A program made the translations under genes and the position numbers. 64,000 bases of DNA. Origin: Tetrapyrgos nigripes (lineage: Eukaryota; Basidiomycota; Agaricomycetes; Agaricales; Campanellaceae). The stretch lies in NCBI GenBank assembly GCA_013368315.1, contig JAACJM010000137.1, positions 62,001 to 126,000 of the forward strand. Direction: 5' to 3'. The notes beneath the pieces were generated by a model. That model did not search any database. It was not told where the DNA came from and worked only from the letters and a program-made list of their open reading frames with translations. The stretch's first letter is position 1, and each line of letters starts with the position of its first letter. Below, piece by piece: positions 19,503 through 32,000 of this stretch.

Positions 19503-20606
19503 CCGTGGTCTTGTCGCTACCGAGAATGACGGGTGCAAACATGGCACTGTGAGTGTTCTCGTCCTCAGATATCTTATCCTGGAGAGAAGAAAGTGAGTAT
19601 ATCTTTGACAAAGAACAGCACACACACGCATGCATTCAAACCAAGCCCAGTTTCCAGTCATCAAGTCCCGATACAGCCGTTTACCGTTTTTGACCAATCT
19701 TTTGGGTGCGACATCAAGCTCGTTCTTGAAGCTTGGGTTTGCGAGCATCCCCTCAAGGATAGACAGTGGATCATGAAACCAGACTTCATATTCCTGCAAC
19801 TTCCATGCTGGAGCAGTGGATAGATCATCGGGAAGCTCTCCGTTGTATTTGACTGTGAAGCTGTCCCATTGTATGTCGCCTTGTTTAATTCTATCAATCG
19901 TTTTGTATAACTCTTCGTGGTTTAGAAACAGAGCGTCTTTGTCAGGTCCCAAGAGATTGGTGATCAGCTGTGAGAGTCTGTCGATATTTGAGGCTGACAT
20001 TTGAACCCGCTCATAGAGTAGTTCAGCCAACTCAAACTCGTCAGCACTGCCAAACAGAGTGTAGTCTTCAGGATCTCGAGGTTCTAGAGCGGGGGGTGGG
20101 GTATCCTCTGGGAGGTCATCGCCATAGATATCGCAAGGTGTGCCTAGATAGAATTTGAGGTTAGCAATGTGGTTCATACCCGCAAAGGAAAACACCAACT
20201 GTCGAGTATCGGATGTTCTGTAACCTGAGTTCCATATCTCTGCAATTCCAATGGAGCCGCTGCCCAAGTCAAATGGACAGGTGAGCCGTTTTGTCTATGC
20301 CTTGGTGATCAACGAGATGAAAAAATTGGCGACGACAGTCCAGACAATGGTGCAGGTGAAGGAGTCCAAAAATTAGGCGTAGGGAAACGGGGTGTGTCTG
20401 CTGCTGGTCGATGTTTATAATTCTGATAATGTTTCCAGCCTCCTTGAGTTGTAAATCTCTTCGGGCACTGTCCACAGGGAAAGAGGCCGTCTTCATCCAT
20501 TGCGAGAGAGTTTGTTGTGGTGTGGTGTGTGCGATTGGCTTGGATAAGATAAGCAGGATCAGACAACGGAAAATTTCAAAGTCAAATTTTCAAACATACC
20601 TTTACC

Positions 20607-23012
20607 ATGGCTGACGACACTGAAACCCGTCCAAACATGCAGCGCCCACGACGCCGAGTCACCAACAACATACAGCCTGACACCACAGCCCAAGATATAT
20701 CCTCTTCTACTCCCAAAACCACCCTGCTACTCCAGATCTACTGGCCACTCGACGCTCCACTGAGGTTGTCCAAGCTCAGAAAAAGGAGAAAGCTGAGCAA
20801 AAGGCAGCGGGGCAAGCCCTAAAGGAAGCGACCATTGAAAAAACAGCCCAACTTGAGGACAAGATGCTCCGGGACGACATCCAAGCAGCGAAATCTGCAA
20901 ATCATCCACCTGTGAAGCTTGATGCCACTAAAAAGAAGAAGCGAGCAAAGCCAGCTGTGGGTCCTGCGAGTGAGTTTTTTGTCATTGATTTTTACAAAAG
21001 ACAAGTAACATACCTGTACCAAATAGCAGCTGCTGGACCACCGGAGGTTATCACCTTGGAACGAAGTCCACCCAGTGCCTCAGATATCGATACTTCAGAA
21101 CCGACTAAACACAAAAGGCAAAGAAAAGGCGGTGAGACCAGTTTAGCTTTGTAGAAAAGACGGTGTAAGCTTATGAGTACCAGGGAAAGGGACAACTACC
21201 CCCGATGTCAATGAGGCGAGCAAAGCTGATCCTGACTACGTTGATGACAGTGGCGAAGTTGAAGCTGTTCTCGACGATTCTGATGAAGACACTCCATGCC
21301 AGGTGAAGAAAGCGAAGAAGAAAGATGAGCTGCGTCAGCAGATCCATCAGAAGCGTCAAGACCCTCCGATGGCTGACATCGTGTACGTTCCTTCTAGATT
21401 TGGTAACCAATAATTCATATCCACATTTTCCCAACTCTCATCGCTCTCGTCTCCTTCTCAATATGTAACCCCTATAGGATACCCTCCTCTCAACCTCCTT
21501 CAAAGAAGGCCAAGTACTTGGTGGAAGGTTTTCGCAATGTCAACCCGAAGAATGGAATTGCAGAGCCAGCAATGAAGGTGACAAGTGCCATTGAAGGCCA
21601 CTCAGACGACTTGGCAAAGCATGCTGAAGGTACAGACAATAACTGGGAGGAGGCGAAGTATGATGCTGGAGGATTTGGAGAAGACAATGAAGACAATGCC
21701 GATGAAAAAGACATGATAGCGAAAAAGTACCAACAAGCCTCTTCCCCTTCGAAAACAGCAGGCAGTCGCTACCATCGTTTCGGTACATCTTAGGCTCTCA
21801 GGAATGTTTTCTCGTCTACTATTCTCTGATGTTTCAAATACAGGCTCCAGTCATTGTCAAGGTTGAGGCTACTACTTCTGTCCCCGAGTTTGTCTCACCT
21901 GACAAGAGCAAAACCATGGTTGTTCTGGGCGACTTTCCATCCAATGTCCGCAAAGCCTTCTCTGACTACTTTGCGCCAGCACTTCTTGAATTCGTGGGCT
22001 GTATCAAGGCTTGGACCAGTCCAGAAAGTGGTGAGATGGCCAACCTCTGGATGAGTTGCACACCCGATGATGTACATCAGGGTTGGGAGAAGCTGAATGG
22101 TCCACATGCCCTTCTCGAGGCCTTGGTGCGTGGAATCAATTATCTGCATGGTTTTTACAACTAATATCTCAAGCAATACACAGGCGAACGATAAAATTAC
22201 TTCCTGGCGAAACAAATTTGGCACCACCGCGATTACTGTACTAGAAGAAATCTTCAGGCGGGAAGGAGTCGTCACTGCGGAAACACGTCAAGCATATGTT
22301 GAACAACAATTAGAAGGTGACCAGAAGACGAAGAATTTCTATTTTCTCCATACTGCTGTTGTCGATGGCAAGACTGAGAGGGCGGTACGTGTTATTGTAA
22401 TTCTCTCCGTGCTTCTGAACCCTCAACTCTTCATACGCCTAGGGCCCTTTTCAATCCGAGATTATCGCAAGAACATTTGCTGAGCACTTGAAGGCCACGA
22501 AGTCTATTTCGTATGAGGATCGCATACCGGACAAGCCTGTTGGTGCTCTCGTCCTCTCAATTCTTGCTGTGAGTACTGTTTCCTTAAGACATAGTATTAG
22601 ATCTAACTCTACCCAAAATATGTAGGTGCAGCGTGCTCTGACACTCTACTCCACTGGAGAGAAGGTGATGCAAGGTGCTCAGAGTCATTTCTCGCAGAAG
22701 GTTAGGGGAGACAAGGTCGTCAACATCGAAGGTCAATCAAAGAAGTACAAGACTACATCAAGTGTCCATGATCTTTTCGGGTTTAACAAGGTCAAGAATT
22801 GTCCACGAGTCAGCGACGTGCAATGGGAGAGGATCCTCACGACAGCCCAAACACACACTAGCAAGCGCGTATCCGAGAAGACCAGTGTCGTTCCATTAAT
22901 CACCACCCCACAAGCTAATGACGTCGACGAGGACTGGGAGATGCCCGACGAGGATTCGGAACAATTTTTTAGCAAGGATCAAGATGCGAGAGGCAGCGGG
23001 CAAGGAGGATAG
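20607..23012 (+). CDS. Multi-exon gene divergent from the Plavaka transposase, function unknown
   Basis: Phase-consistent exons: 20607-20969 (with a one-base shift near 20720), 21030-21131, 21184-21382, 21478-21782, 21851-22125, 22184-22384, 22443-22568 and 22626-23012. The N-terminal part is a charged coiled-coil (VVQAQKKEKAEQKAAGQ), then acidic and lysine-rich linkers. The C-terminal half is a globular region with FRNVNPKNG, FSDYFAPALLEFVGCIKAW, WRNKFGTTAITVLEEIF and DKPVGALVLSILAVQRAL. I recall this block in uncharacterised agaricomycete proteins but can assign no function. The start is about 107 bp from the transposase start on the other strand, so the two may share a promoter and belong to one element. 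After 23012 another frame continues with an Asp-rich tail (23040-23196), so the true end may have been shifted. Confidence 0.7.
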
Positions 23013-24846
23013 TAGCCGTCAAGTGGAAGAAGCTGGTGGTGACGAGGCCGGTGACGACGATGACGACGAGGGAAATGATGACGATGACGATGACGATGGA
23101 AACGATGAGTTGACTGAGAGCGGCGAGAAGTCGGATGAAGAACTTGAAGATGCAGATGACGCCGTCAATGGTACCGGTAATAAGAGTGAGATTTGAACAA
23201 TTGTTACCAGTTTTGAGTACTAATTGGCGCTTCCATGACTCAGGGGTATGCTGCTGAGCTCGGAGGGTCTGAAGAGGATGCGGAGGATGCGGAGGACGCG
23301 ACGAAGACCAAGGGTAAAAATTATTAGAATTATCGTATGATCATTTGTTTCTAAAACGGGCAGTCCAGTCTGCCGCTTCCTGCCAGTGTAATACAGCTTT
23401 TTCTTTCTGCTACGACTACTTTATCCTGTAACTTTTTGGAACTTTTCTAGTCGCTTTGGCCCAGGGGGAGTTACTTTGAAAAGCGATGGAGCCTATGTTT
23501 TGAAACCTGATCGCTTATCGGAAAAAGTTGCCGAAAAGTCGGGAAAAGGGGGTTTGCCGTTTTACTGATGTAAGGGAATGTATAACGCAAATCCAACAGA
23601 AGACATAACAACAATGTGATGGTACGGTGAGGTGCAAATACAGGTAGAGCCTGAACAACTGGATTTGGCGGCTCCGGAACCATTCCAATTGATTCCTAAG
23701 ACCCTAAAATGAAAGATGGAGGATGAGCAGAGGACCTTGAAGGTCAACTTATGCATCGAGGACAAAAGTCGTGAACAGTCACCTAGTTTAATTCCCGCAT
23801 TTGCAAGTGGCTAGATGAAGCTCAGAAAATGATTGCCCAGGCTGGAATTAGGGATAAAGGATAAACTGCATTGCATGTAGGAACAACCAGTGTATAGCTC
23901 TAATGAGTCTTTGAAGTAGGTGTTGGTAGAGAAGTTGCAAGGCCTCCTTGCAACCTTCTTGAGCTGACGGATGAGATGAAGATGGTGGTTGGCTGATAAA
24001 AAGGCGAGTGTGAATAATATTTGAAGCCACTCACAACGGCAATATCAGGATCCATTCTTCATTTCAATAGTGTACTCTGCACGCCCTCCCTGATGCTTTT
24101 TCTCCAAGTAAACCGAGCCTCTTCTGTTTCCACGTCATGTTATGTAATGACAGGATAAGTTCTGAGCCAGCACGGAGAGTAGTTCGAGTCCTCACCGAAT
24201 TCGGACTCCAGCTTCGGCCTTAAACGAAGTTAATGCGACAAAACCTGCTAGAGGCGTCGCCTCCGTTGGCCGAGCAGACTTACAACACGGGTCTTGGTAG
24301 ATGTAGTTAGTCCGACTCTGTAGCTGACAGCGGGTTATGTAGGTGTCGTAACGAGGTTGAGAGAAAAAAATTTATGAGTGAGGGGAGCAGATGAAGAGAA
24401 GAGATCAGGTTGAAGAGATGAAGACGTTGACTTGGCCCCAACACGTCGTCACCAAGGTTGCACTGACCCCTGATCTTGACATGGACAACGTTCCTAGCGC
24501 AACGCATCTCGCAATATTACAGTCAACTTGGAATGCTCATGGTAGGGGCGAAGAAGATCAGAAAAGAAGTATTCACAAGTCACCAGTCGCGTAGAAGTGG
24601 ACAGAAAATCCAAAATAATTGAGGACTCGAGCATATATTCAGTGGTGCATAAGATAGATAAACAATAGTGATGACTGAAAATAAAAGAGAAAAGAGTGAA
24701 AGAAGGTAGGGAAGACAGACAAGGAGGAAAGGGGGAACCAACGTGAATTACAGGGCTACATATAATTTCACACATTTAGCTGTACAAGTTTGTTGAAATG
24801 TCAGCAAAGATATATGACCATCAAATGCGCATTACTCACATGGAGA
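23013..24846. other. Asp-rich coding remnant then non-coding region
   Basis: Up to about 23320 the plus strand keeps acidic reading frames (poly-Asp at 23050-23110; EDAEDAEDATK near 23275) that look like the original tail of the preceding gene. From 23330 to 24846 I see no supported gene. Confidence 0.5.
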
Positions 24847-25353
24847 TTACCAGTCATCAAGAGGATACCAACCGGGTCTTCCTTTCCAACCATCTTCAAC
24901 GAGTGCCCGCTTCAAAGAACTCAACACGCTCTCGGGAGGAACAGTCATGCGGTCGGCATGAGTATTATCTGCCAGACAGATAAAGTATATAGGTTCCTCC
25001 TTAACGACAGCTGTGACAAGCTTAACGGGCCAATCCGGACAAGCTTTGCGGCAAAGCTTCAGCCAATGTACGCGCAGAAGTCCACAGCTAATGCTGATAG
25101 CCTCCTCCAATTCCTCTTCGGTAGCATCTTCGGGGATGGGATGCAGCTTCAGTTCAAGCTGGTCGACATATCGTTCCGGTAGCGGAAAGCCAAAGACAAG
25201 GACAGTATTGGGAGGATAAGATTTGGGGATGGGGTAGGTGTTTCGGGCTTTGGGATGTTTGCGCGGGGCAGCTCCAAGTCGACCTGATGAGCGATGCATA
25301 AACTGTGGGAACGTCAGTTCACAACATGAAAAAATGTTACCAAGACGAGCCAT
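24847..25353 (-). CDS. Hypothetical protein
   Basis: A 168-codon open frame ending GRPGWYPLDDW. It contains PKSYPPNTVLVFGFPLP, an acidic helix (PEDATEEELEEAIS) and LLRVHWLKLCRKACPDWPVK. The composition is that of a soluble globular protein. I do not recognise a domain. The first codons may belong to an alternative start: the stretch 25300-25340 looks like a very short intron, and a second ATG (MHRSSGRLG) follows. It is divergent from the gene at 25586, with about 230 bp between them that would hold both promoters. Confidence 0.5.
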   Translation of the reverse strand: MARLGNIFSCCELTFPQFMHRSSGRLGAAPRKHPKARNTYPIPKSYPPNTVLVFGFPLPERYVDQLELKLHPIPEDATEEELEEAISISCGLLRVHWLKLCRKACPDWPVKLVTAVVKEEPIYFICLADNTHADRMTVPPESVLSSLKRALVEDGWKGRPGWYPLDDW

Positions 25354-25585
25354 ACCTCAGTTGAACGGTTGTTAGACTTTAGCAGTGGTGGAGTGTTGTA
25401 AACCAAAGTTAGATCATGTGATGGTTTGTCAACGCCACGTGCCGTGGACTCAAAACGTGGTGTCAACGTGGCCTCGGGATTGGAACAAGGTCTAATCCCT
25501 CCTACCAGTACGACGTTGAGATATGCAGCCTCGGGATAGATCGACCAGGAGCCTCCGCGTTCATCCCGCTTATAGGTCATCCATC

Positions 25586-26831
25586 ATGGTGGCTTCCTCT
25601 ATGTCCCTTGCGGGGTCCTTCGTCTTCAATCCCCGACGACTGGAAAGACCCTGGCACGATCCCTGGGATACTTCCTTTCGGGAGCTTCTTGCTCATAACA
25701 AGGAGAAAATTGCGATTTATCATGAAGCCCAGCTCTCCGTGCATCATCTCCTGCTAAACGACTTGAAGGCGGGTAAGAAGCCCGCGCCTCAGGATTTCGG
25801 TGATAGTCTATCCGGGGATGAAGCTATTGAGGAAGAGAATGACGAGAAAGAGTCCAATAAAGGCATGTGTATTCCTAAGGCGCATATATACTCTGTGATT
25901 TAATATTCAGGAGTATACTTCCTCCCAGAGGATTCAAGCTACAGTGAAGAAAAAACCTCATTCCCCATCTGCTCTAGCTCGGAAAGGCGCGTTACACTCC
26001 TGTTACTGATCAAACTACTGTTAATAATCCACGATTTCATTTTTAATCAGATGCGGGACCCAACAGTGATGACTCCGATGCAGAGAATTCAAGCTGGGAA
26101 GAAAAAGAACTTCATTCCCCGTCTGCTCGAGCTTGGAAAGGTGCGTTACGCTCCTGTTGCTGATGAAAACCACTGAAATTCATCAATGATTTCATCTTTA
26201 AGCTGACGAAGCGCAACCAAATATTTCTACAGCCAGCGACACTTCTGTGCACGGACACGACGTCTTGAACAATTATTCCGACATCACGGTGGCTCATGTA
26301 GAAACCCTGCCAACAAGGCAGCCACGACGTGGATCCATGTCCCAGGAGCGGTTCGAGGTCGCTTGTCGCCACTGGAAGGCATGCGGAAAACGCAAGGCTT
26401 ATCATCGATGTGTCTTATTACTGGCAGAGCTGAAACGAGAGCCTCTACGATCAGCAAACACCCGTAAATTCATCAAGTATCGCGAAAGAGCTCTCAAATC
26501 TGCAATTCACCAGCTTGCAAGATACAGTACAGCCTATTTTGCGCGCAGTCCCAGTACACCATCCATCATCGCTGTTGCCGCATGTGGTCCATACTGGCGA
26601 TGGGCGCATGTGGAAAAGGAGCAAGTTCCAGAATGGGATTGGGACAAAAACGAAGCACAAAACATCGAAGACCTCCTTCCTTTTTACAACCTTTTTGGGA
26701 GCCACACTTTCGAGTTGACCAGTGAAGAGTCGGATAAACAGCTTACCCAGATTGAGAAGGTCATTTCGGCTAGACTCTGTTCTTGTAATCCGCAACCCCC
26801 TCCCGACCTGATCAAAGTGGCGGATTTATGA
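25586..26831 (+). CDS. Hypothetical protein with a duplicated exon-intron unit
   Basis: The best model is 25586-25862, 26051-26140 and 26203-26831 (331 codons). The first exon encodes RPWHDPWDTSFRELLAHNKE and an acidic tail. The last encodes ERFEVACRHWKACGKRKAYH, a long basic helix, SIIAVAACGPYWRWAHVE and an acidic C-terminal region. No domain is recognised. A degenerate copy of the second exon plus its intron lies at 25925-26050; it carries a one-base deletion and a GC instead of GT donor, so it is probably skipped. The first intron as modelled also uses a GC donor (AAAG|GCATGT). Confidence 0.55.
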
Positions 26832-28465
26832 TTATCGGTGAAGAGCTTTTCCGGAAGTGGTACTGCATGTTATCACATTGTAGTAGGACCACAATCTCAT
26901 TGCTGCTGTCTCCAGGGCTAACTATACATATATGAAATCGAATATTGGCCAGAGAGCCCAGATGTGAGAGAAGAATACTGACCGTTTTCCAATCATACGG
27001 ATAAATACGCATGGTAGATTAGCGACGAGTGCTACGCCGAGAGAGAGATACGAGCTGTGAACCCGTGCCTTCTGCACGATGACTCGCTATCGCTCGCACC
27101 TGCCTACAGCACGGATTCCCGCCTCGTTCTTGACAATGGGGGTATATATACAGGGTTACTTATTATGAGGACTCACTTGGCACTACACACCTCAAAAAAG
27201 GATATGGTTGGGGTATGGCCATTAGTAACATCACAGCACCATCTTCTCATTCTAACCAACTCAGGTTATAATCCACTCGGACCTTCAGCTCTTGCTCTTT
27301 TTTATTATTGAGCTCTGGACTTCCCTCACTCAGCACTGCACACCTTGAAAAAGGGTATATACATGGTTATTATAAGCATTAGTTTTTGAGAACTTGGTTC
27401 AAGCCTACATTGGTTTAGTTTCAGTCCTCTCAAAACACACAAAGTAAATATACTCTGTACTGTCCTCCATAGTCATTAAAATTTGAAAAATTCTGTGCAT
27501 TAGTGTTGAGGATGTTATGTGCCAAAGCCAGGCCAGACTTACTGAGATTATACTACCCCTGCCACTATTTCACATTTTTATCATACATATGGTGTGCATT
27601 ACATACTTACCATTGAGGATGTGCAAGGATACTATCAGCCACCCCCACCCCCACCCCCATATCTACCCACATCCTCCCACTCACACCTCCAAATCTTCCT
27701 CCATCATTATTAGTTAACTATGATAACAAAATTCCAGACACCCTTCCTTGTTCTCCTTCTCTTGCATACAGTCACCTGAGGAAAGTATGCTTTCTTACAA
27801 TTTACTAATAGTTGACCTCAGTATGGTGGAATCTAAGGCTTTTTTGAGCTATCTACATCTTCATATATTTTACAGGGACCTTTTTGCTATATTTGTTGAG
27901 GTATGTAGCATATATGCTGTGGAATATAGGTAGTAAAGTTTGCCTGGGAAAACAGACAGACAGGGGCTTATTACAGTACTACAGACTGGGTCAGAGGAAA
28001 AGGGAAAGAGAAAAAAGTTTGTTCTTGAAGAGTTTGGTCTGGGAATACACAGTTGAGGCTCTCTGGTATCTCAATATAGCTTTAGAAGTAGAGCAAAGAC
28101 ACAGAAAGTGTCCAAGTCACACTACATAGACAAAAGTTTGCAGACATGAGGCAGATGTTTAGGTTTCATAAGTTTAGGTTTGCAGTTTGCGCGCGCCAGT
28201 ATGTACATCGTGCGGCAGTAAGGCACGGCTGTGTTTCCATTGGAAGGCTGCACAGATCACGTAACTTTGTGCCTTACTCAGTTAATTAGCTGTCAAAATC
28301 CTCACATGGGTAGTCGCATTCTATATAGAATATAGATATCCGCCTGAACACCCTGTGCCATCTGAATACACACACTCCTCCATTGCATACACCAAGTACA
28401 GTTTACATCACTCCCAAAGACACCGCTTCCATTGCATTCATTGTGGACTCAGGGAGTAACATGTA
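26832..28465. other. Non-coding, AT-rich region
   Basis: No supported gene. A phrase CACACCT-C/T-AAAAA-GG-ATA occurs twice (about 27187 and 27345), suggesting an old short duplication. A C-rich tract (CACCCCCACCCCCACCCCC) lies near 27640. Confidence 0.4.
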
Positions 28466-29058
28466 AGGTAGGCAACACTAGGAACGTACATGATTATATA
28501 AGCACTTAGTAAGCCACCATAGGAAGAGTTTTCACGGAGACTCGAAAATTTTTTGGGTCTGGAGGAGGAGTGGGCCAGTCCTGGAGCCATATTTCTTCCA
28601 GTATATGAGTGCTATAATAAATACAGCCTGTAAATGGCTCAGTCGGATGCTAGAAAACATACATTCTCAAGGGGGTAGGGCAGGGTAGGGTGGGCCTGGG
28701 ATGAGTGCCTCATGAGGTGCCGTGATTACATAATATTATTACTATATATGGTATATCACCTATCTTATCTGTATTATGTAATGCGCCAAAAGCGGAGGTC
28801 CAAAAAAACTAAAACTTGCCAGGAGCTCTGAAAAAGCATTTGGAAGCTTTTTAGACACAAAAAATTTTTTGAGATATTAACTTGGTATTGAGAGGGGATA
28901 TTAAATTTCTGATTCCGGGGAACTGTCCCAAGGATCATCCCAAACACCTCTCCAGAATCAAAATTGGTATATATGATGATGTGAGGAAGAGGATACGAGC
29001 TCATTGTTGGGGCCAAACATGCTTACATAAACATGTACGTTCCTAGTGTCGCCTACCT
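28466..29058. mobile_element. TA-flanked MITE (593 bp), Tc1/mariner-like
   Basis: Inverted ends of about 40 bp: AGGTAGGCAACACTAGGAAC at the left and AGGTAGGCGACACTAGGAAC at the right (reverse complement), continuing into ATTATATAAGCA / TTTATGTAAGCA. Both ends abut TA (28464-28465 and 29059-29060), the Tc1/mariner target. There is no coding capacity. Confidence 0.75.
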
Positions 29059-32000
29059 TACGTTGGGTGAAGAGGAGAAGAGTTAGCAATTGGGGGAAGG
29101 AAGGTTTTGATGTCAGGTCGGGTAATGAGCTCGGGGTATATTCTGCTGGTTTCCACCGAGAGGGATTTGACAGAGGAGGGTTTTAGAATTGTAGAGGGCT
29201 AAATAGGGAAACGAGACAAAAAATGAGTGAAAGATAATGGAGAAGAAGAGTTGAAGAAGGGAAAAATCGACGACTCACATCCCAAACCTCTTAAGCTACA
29301 CCAGTCAAATATGAAATGGGCTCTACCGCCGCCTAGTCACAGCAACCTCCATCCCAGGATCAACACCCCCATCCATACCCCCATCCTCCCTCTTCACCAG
29401 ACGAGTCTTCATCACAATCTTCCCATCCACGTCAATCTCCCATCTCCTGACAGTCTCATCCAACTTGCTCAACTTGATATGCGCACATGTAACTGCAATG
29501 GAAGGTCAGATATCCAATCTTTCGCCACCTTCCTCAGTACGAAGCTGGTTAGTGAAGATTTGAGGTACGAGGTGACCCCATGGGTAGAAAGAGACGATTT
29601 CCTGGGTGTCCACCATGATTCATTGGGTGGGATGTAGACAGGTAGGGTGGTCATTGAGTACTATTGAGCAGTAGGGACAATTGGAAGGAGAGAGGGTGCA
29701 AGCGCGGTAGATGAAATAGGAACTGGAGTGGGCACCAAAAATTTGATGGAAGGAGGACGGGAGCAAATGACTAGACCACGGACGAGGGGATCTTTGGTGA
29801 ACCAGAGTAGAGTGTAGGGTCGGATAGCATGTTGGTCGAGATAGACTGCGGTACAAATGCCACAGTGTTGAGAAGAAGCAGTTTAGGCAAATGGATATGC
29901 CTATCTTCCCTAGAACCCTGCTTAGCCCGTCAGCCAAGAATGACCTCAACTTGAAGGATCCAAGCACTCACCTCCCCCGCCCTCAAAGCTGACACCCCAC
30001 ATATATTCCATCAAAGCTGACCCCGAAGGCGTAGACAACATCTTCTTCATCACTGGTAAATCTTTCAGTCCTTCCTCCACCAAAAAACTGTAAACAGGAG
30101 GTTGCCCTGGTTATTTCAAATTTTCAGATATGTGGTATGGATCTCAGTGAACAGAGAGAAACAGGAAATGGGGTAATGACTTCCGGGAGTTATAAGGGAA
30201 GACTTTGCATTGGAGAGAGAGTAGGACCTTCCTGGTCTATCAATTCTGCATGAGCATTAAGAGAGAGACGCGTTTGTTTGGTTGTGTTGAGATCAAGCGC
30301 TTTCACATTGGTCCTCCATGTACCACACCAGCTACTTACTCTCTCATGCAAGGGTTAAGATACACTACTGCTCTGTAACTACTGCTTGTATGCTAAGGCT
30401 TCTATTGAAGCTCTTCAAATCTAGCTATGTTTCAGAGAAAAAGTGTACGAGTTTTTTTCTTTGATGAACAGTATAGGTTCAAATTCACTACTTAATCATA
30501 CAGAATTGCAGCTCAAGCTCAGTCAGTCTCCTGAAGTACACTCTCTATAATCCTGAGCTTAAAACCATATTCCCACCCTGGGTGGAAAGCTAACCATTCG
30601 TGTACTCCAAGTGAAGTACTATCAGCTGTTTGCCTTCCATATTAACAGTACCAATGATATACTAGGCAGCCAGAATGCTGCATCCACGAGGTATCCCTAG
30701 CCATAAATACAGAGAATTCCCCACTCCCTCAGTGATCTCTTCTTCGAGACATGCGTATATATCGCAGTGTTGAGCTCAGATGTATATCGGAGAGGCTTAG
30801 GAGGGAGGCAGTGTGTGTGAATGGTTGAAATTAATGAATGAGTACAGGAAGTAAGCAGGATTGTAGTACATATAAAGTCTTACCATATCCTCGCAGCCAG
30901 AAGATTTTTCTAATCCAATGATCCATGACGACTTATCTGCAGTACCAAATCATGCAGGTCAACATCTTCAATCCTCGAGAAAATACTGTAGCAATGAACT
31001 CACCTGAAAAATCAAATACTCCGAAAATGTTCATCCCCAATCTCCTTAACCTCCCTATTAATCGCTTCATCCATCCTCTTCTCCAACGCATCCTCCAAAA
31101 TAGGTAAAAAAACAAAAGCTCCTCCACACTGTACAGTTACAGTATGTGTATGAGTCATCCAATGTATCCAAACGAATTGCAGCGGCGGGAGATGAAAGAT
31201 GAAGGTGGATAAGTCAGTTGCCATTGGAGAGCGCTAGGCTGGACAGGAGTCAGGAGAGCCTGCGAAATATGGAAGTAACCTTTTGTGAGTAAGTAATCTG
31301 AGATAAAAGTATCCTCTAAAAAATTTAGAAGACTAATAAAAAGAAAGAGCAAAATTTATACAAGTCTTACCTTGTTACTCTTTTATACCCCACATATCCA
31401 AATGTCAGAATACCTACTCCGACATTGACGGCTCAGATGCCCTCTTGGGATAATTTCCTGGACTTGAGATGATAAGTGAACGGTCATCCTTTGGGGAGAG
31501 TGGCAATTCTGATTCGTGTATGATATATGAAGCAAAGCTTCAATGGGCATGTCCATGGTGAGCGTGAGTGTACCAGTGGGGTGAGGAATACGAGGAAGGT
31601 TAAAGTACAGAAGGGAGTGTGTGGACAAGTAGCTGGATGACTTGAGAGACAGGATTATGGAGTAATGAGTACTAGGCAAAAGTACATAAGAATAAGAGAA
31701 AGAAGGATTCACTGAAATCCATCTGAATTGACCCTACTTCACAAGTGAGACAGAGCTTTGGTTTGATTTTGAGGAGCGAGGGTAATATGAGATGGATGGG
31801 GATTGTCGTCATTGTGTGAAGGCCTCTAATGGTGGAGAAGTCAGGAAGAGTTAGCTTTGGTGTGAGTTAGATTGGAGTTTTTCATAGATGGAGAAGTAGA
31901 CTCACGTTGAAGATATAGACACTAAATGAGAGTGAGAACCGGAGTATCTTGAGGGTATGTATGCTGTCTGTAGGAAGTCAGATAGAGCGATGAGACGAAT

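Larger units (their letters stand above)
13863..20500 (-). pseudogene. Plavaka-type transposase pseudogene with three nested insertions
   Basis: Homologous blocks read in order on the minus strand: an N-terminal C2H2 finger (CGQCPKRF) from the ATG at 20500; ELLYERVQMSASNIDRL and YNGELPDDL (19.7-20.1 kb); VILGSDKTT (19.51 kb); SVATGQNDYYPLYISLGNVH (17.8 kb); VIYGLGPYIADYLEQALLAC (17.5 kb); GRRSHEHTD and KEVWDNYGIVADLK (16.7-16.8 kb); GFPGADIHELLAPDLL (16.6 kb); IDAAIARFHQNREIF (16.3 kb); NQPLGQMLVTNQRLDKL (16.05 kb); ATFFAPSDVSGLGGM (14.2 kb) and a C-terminal IHWFSTVGNTP block. These match the fungal Plavaka (CACTA-related) transposase as I recall it. Insertions at 17852-19502, 16830-17350 and 14336-15726 plus small frame breaks make it non-functional. 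Confidence 0.85.
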
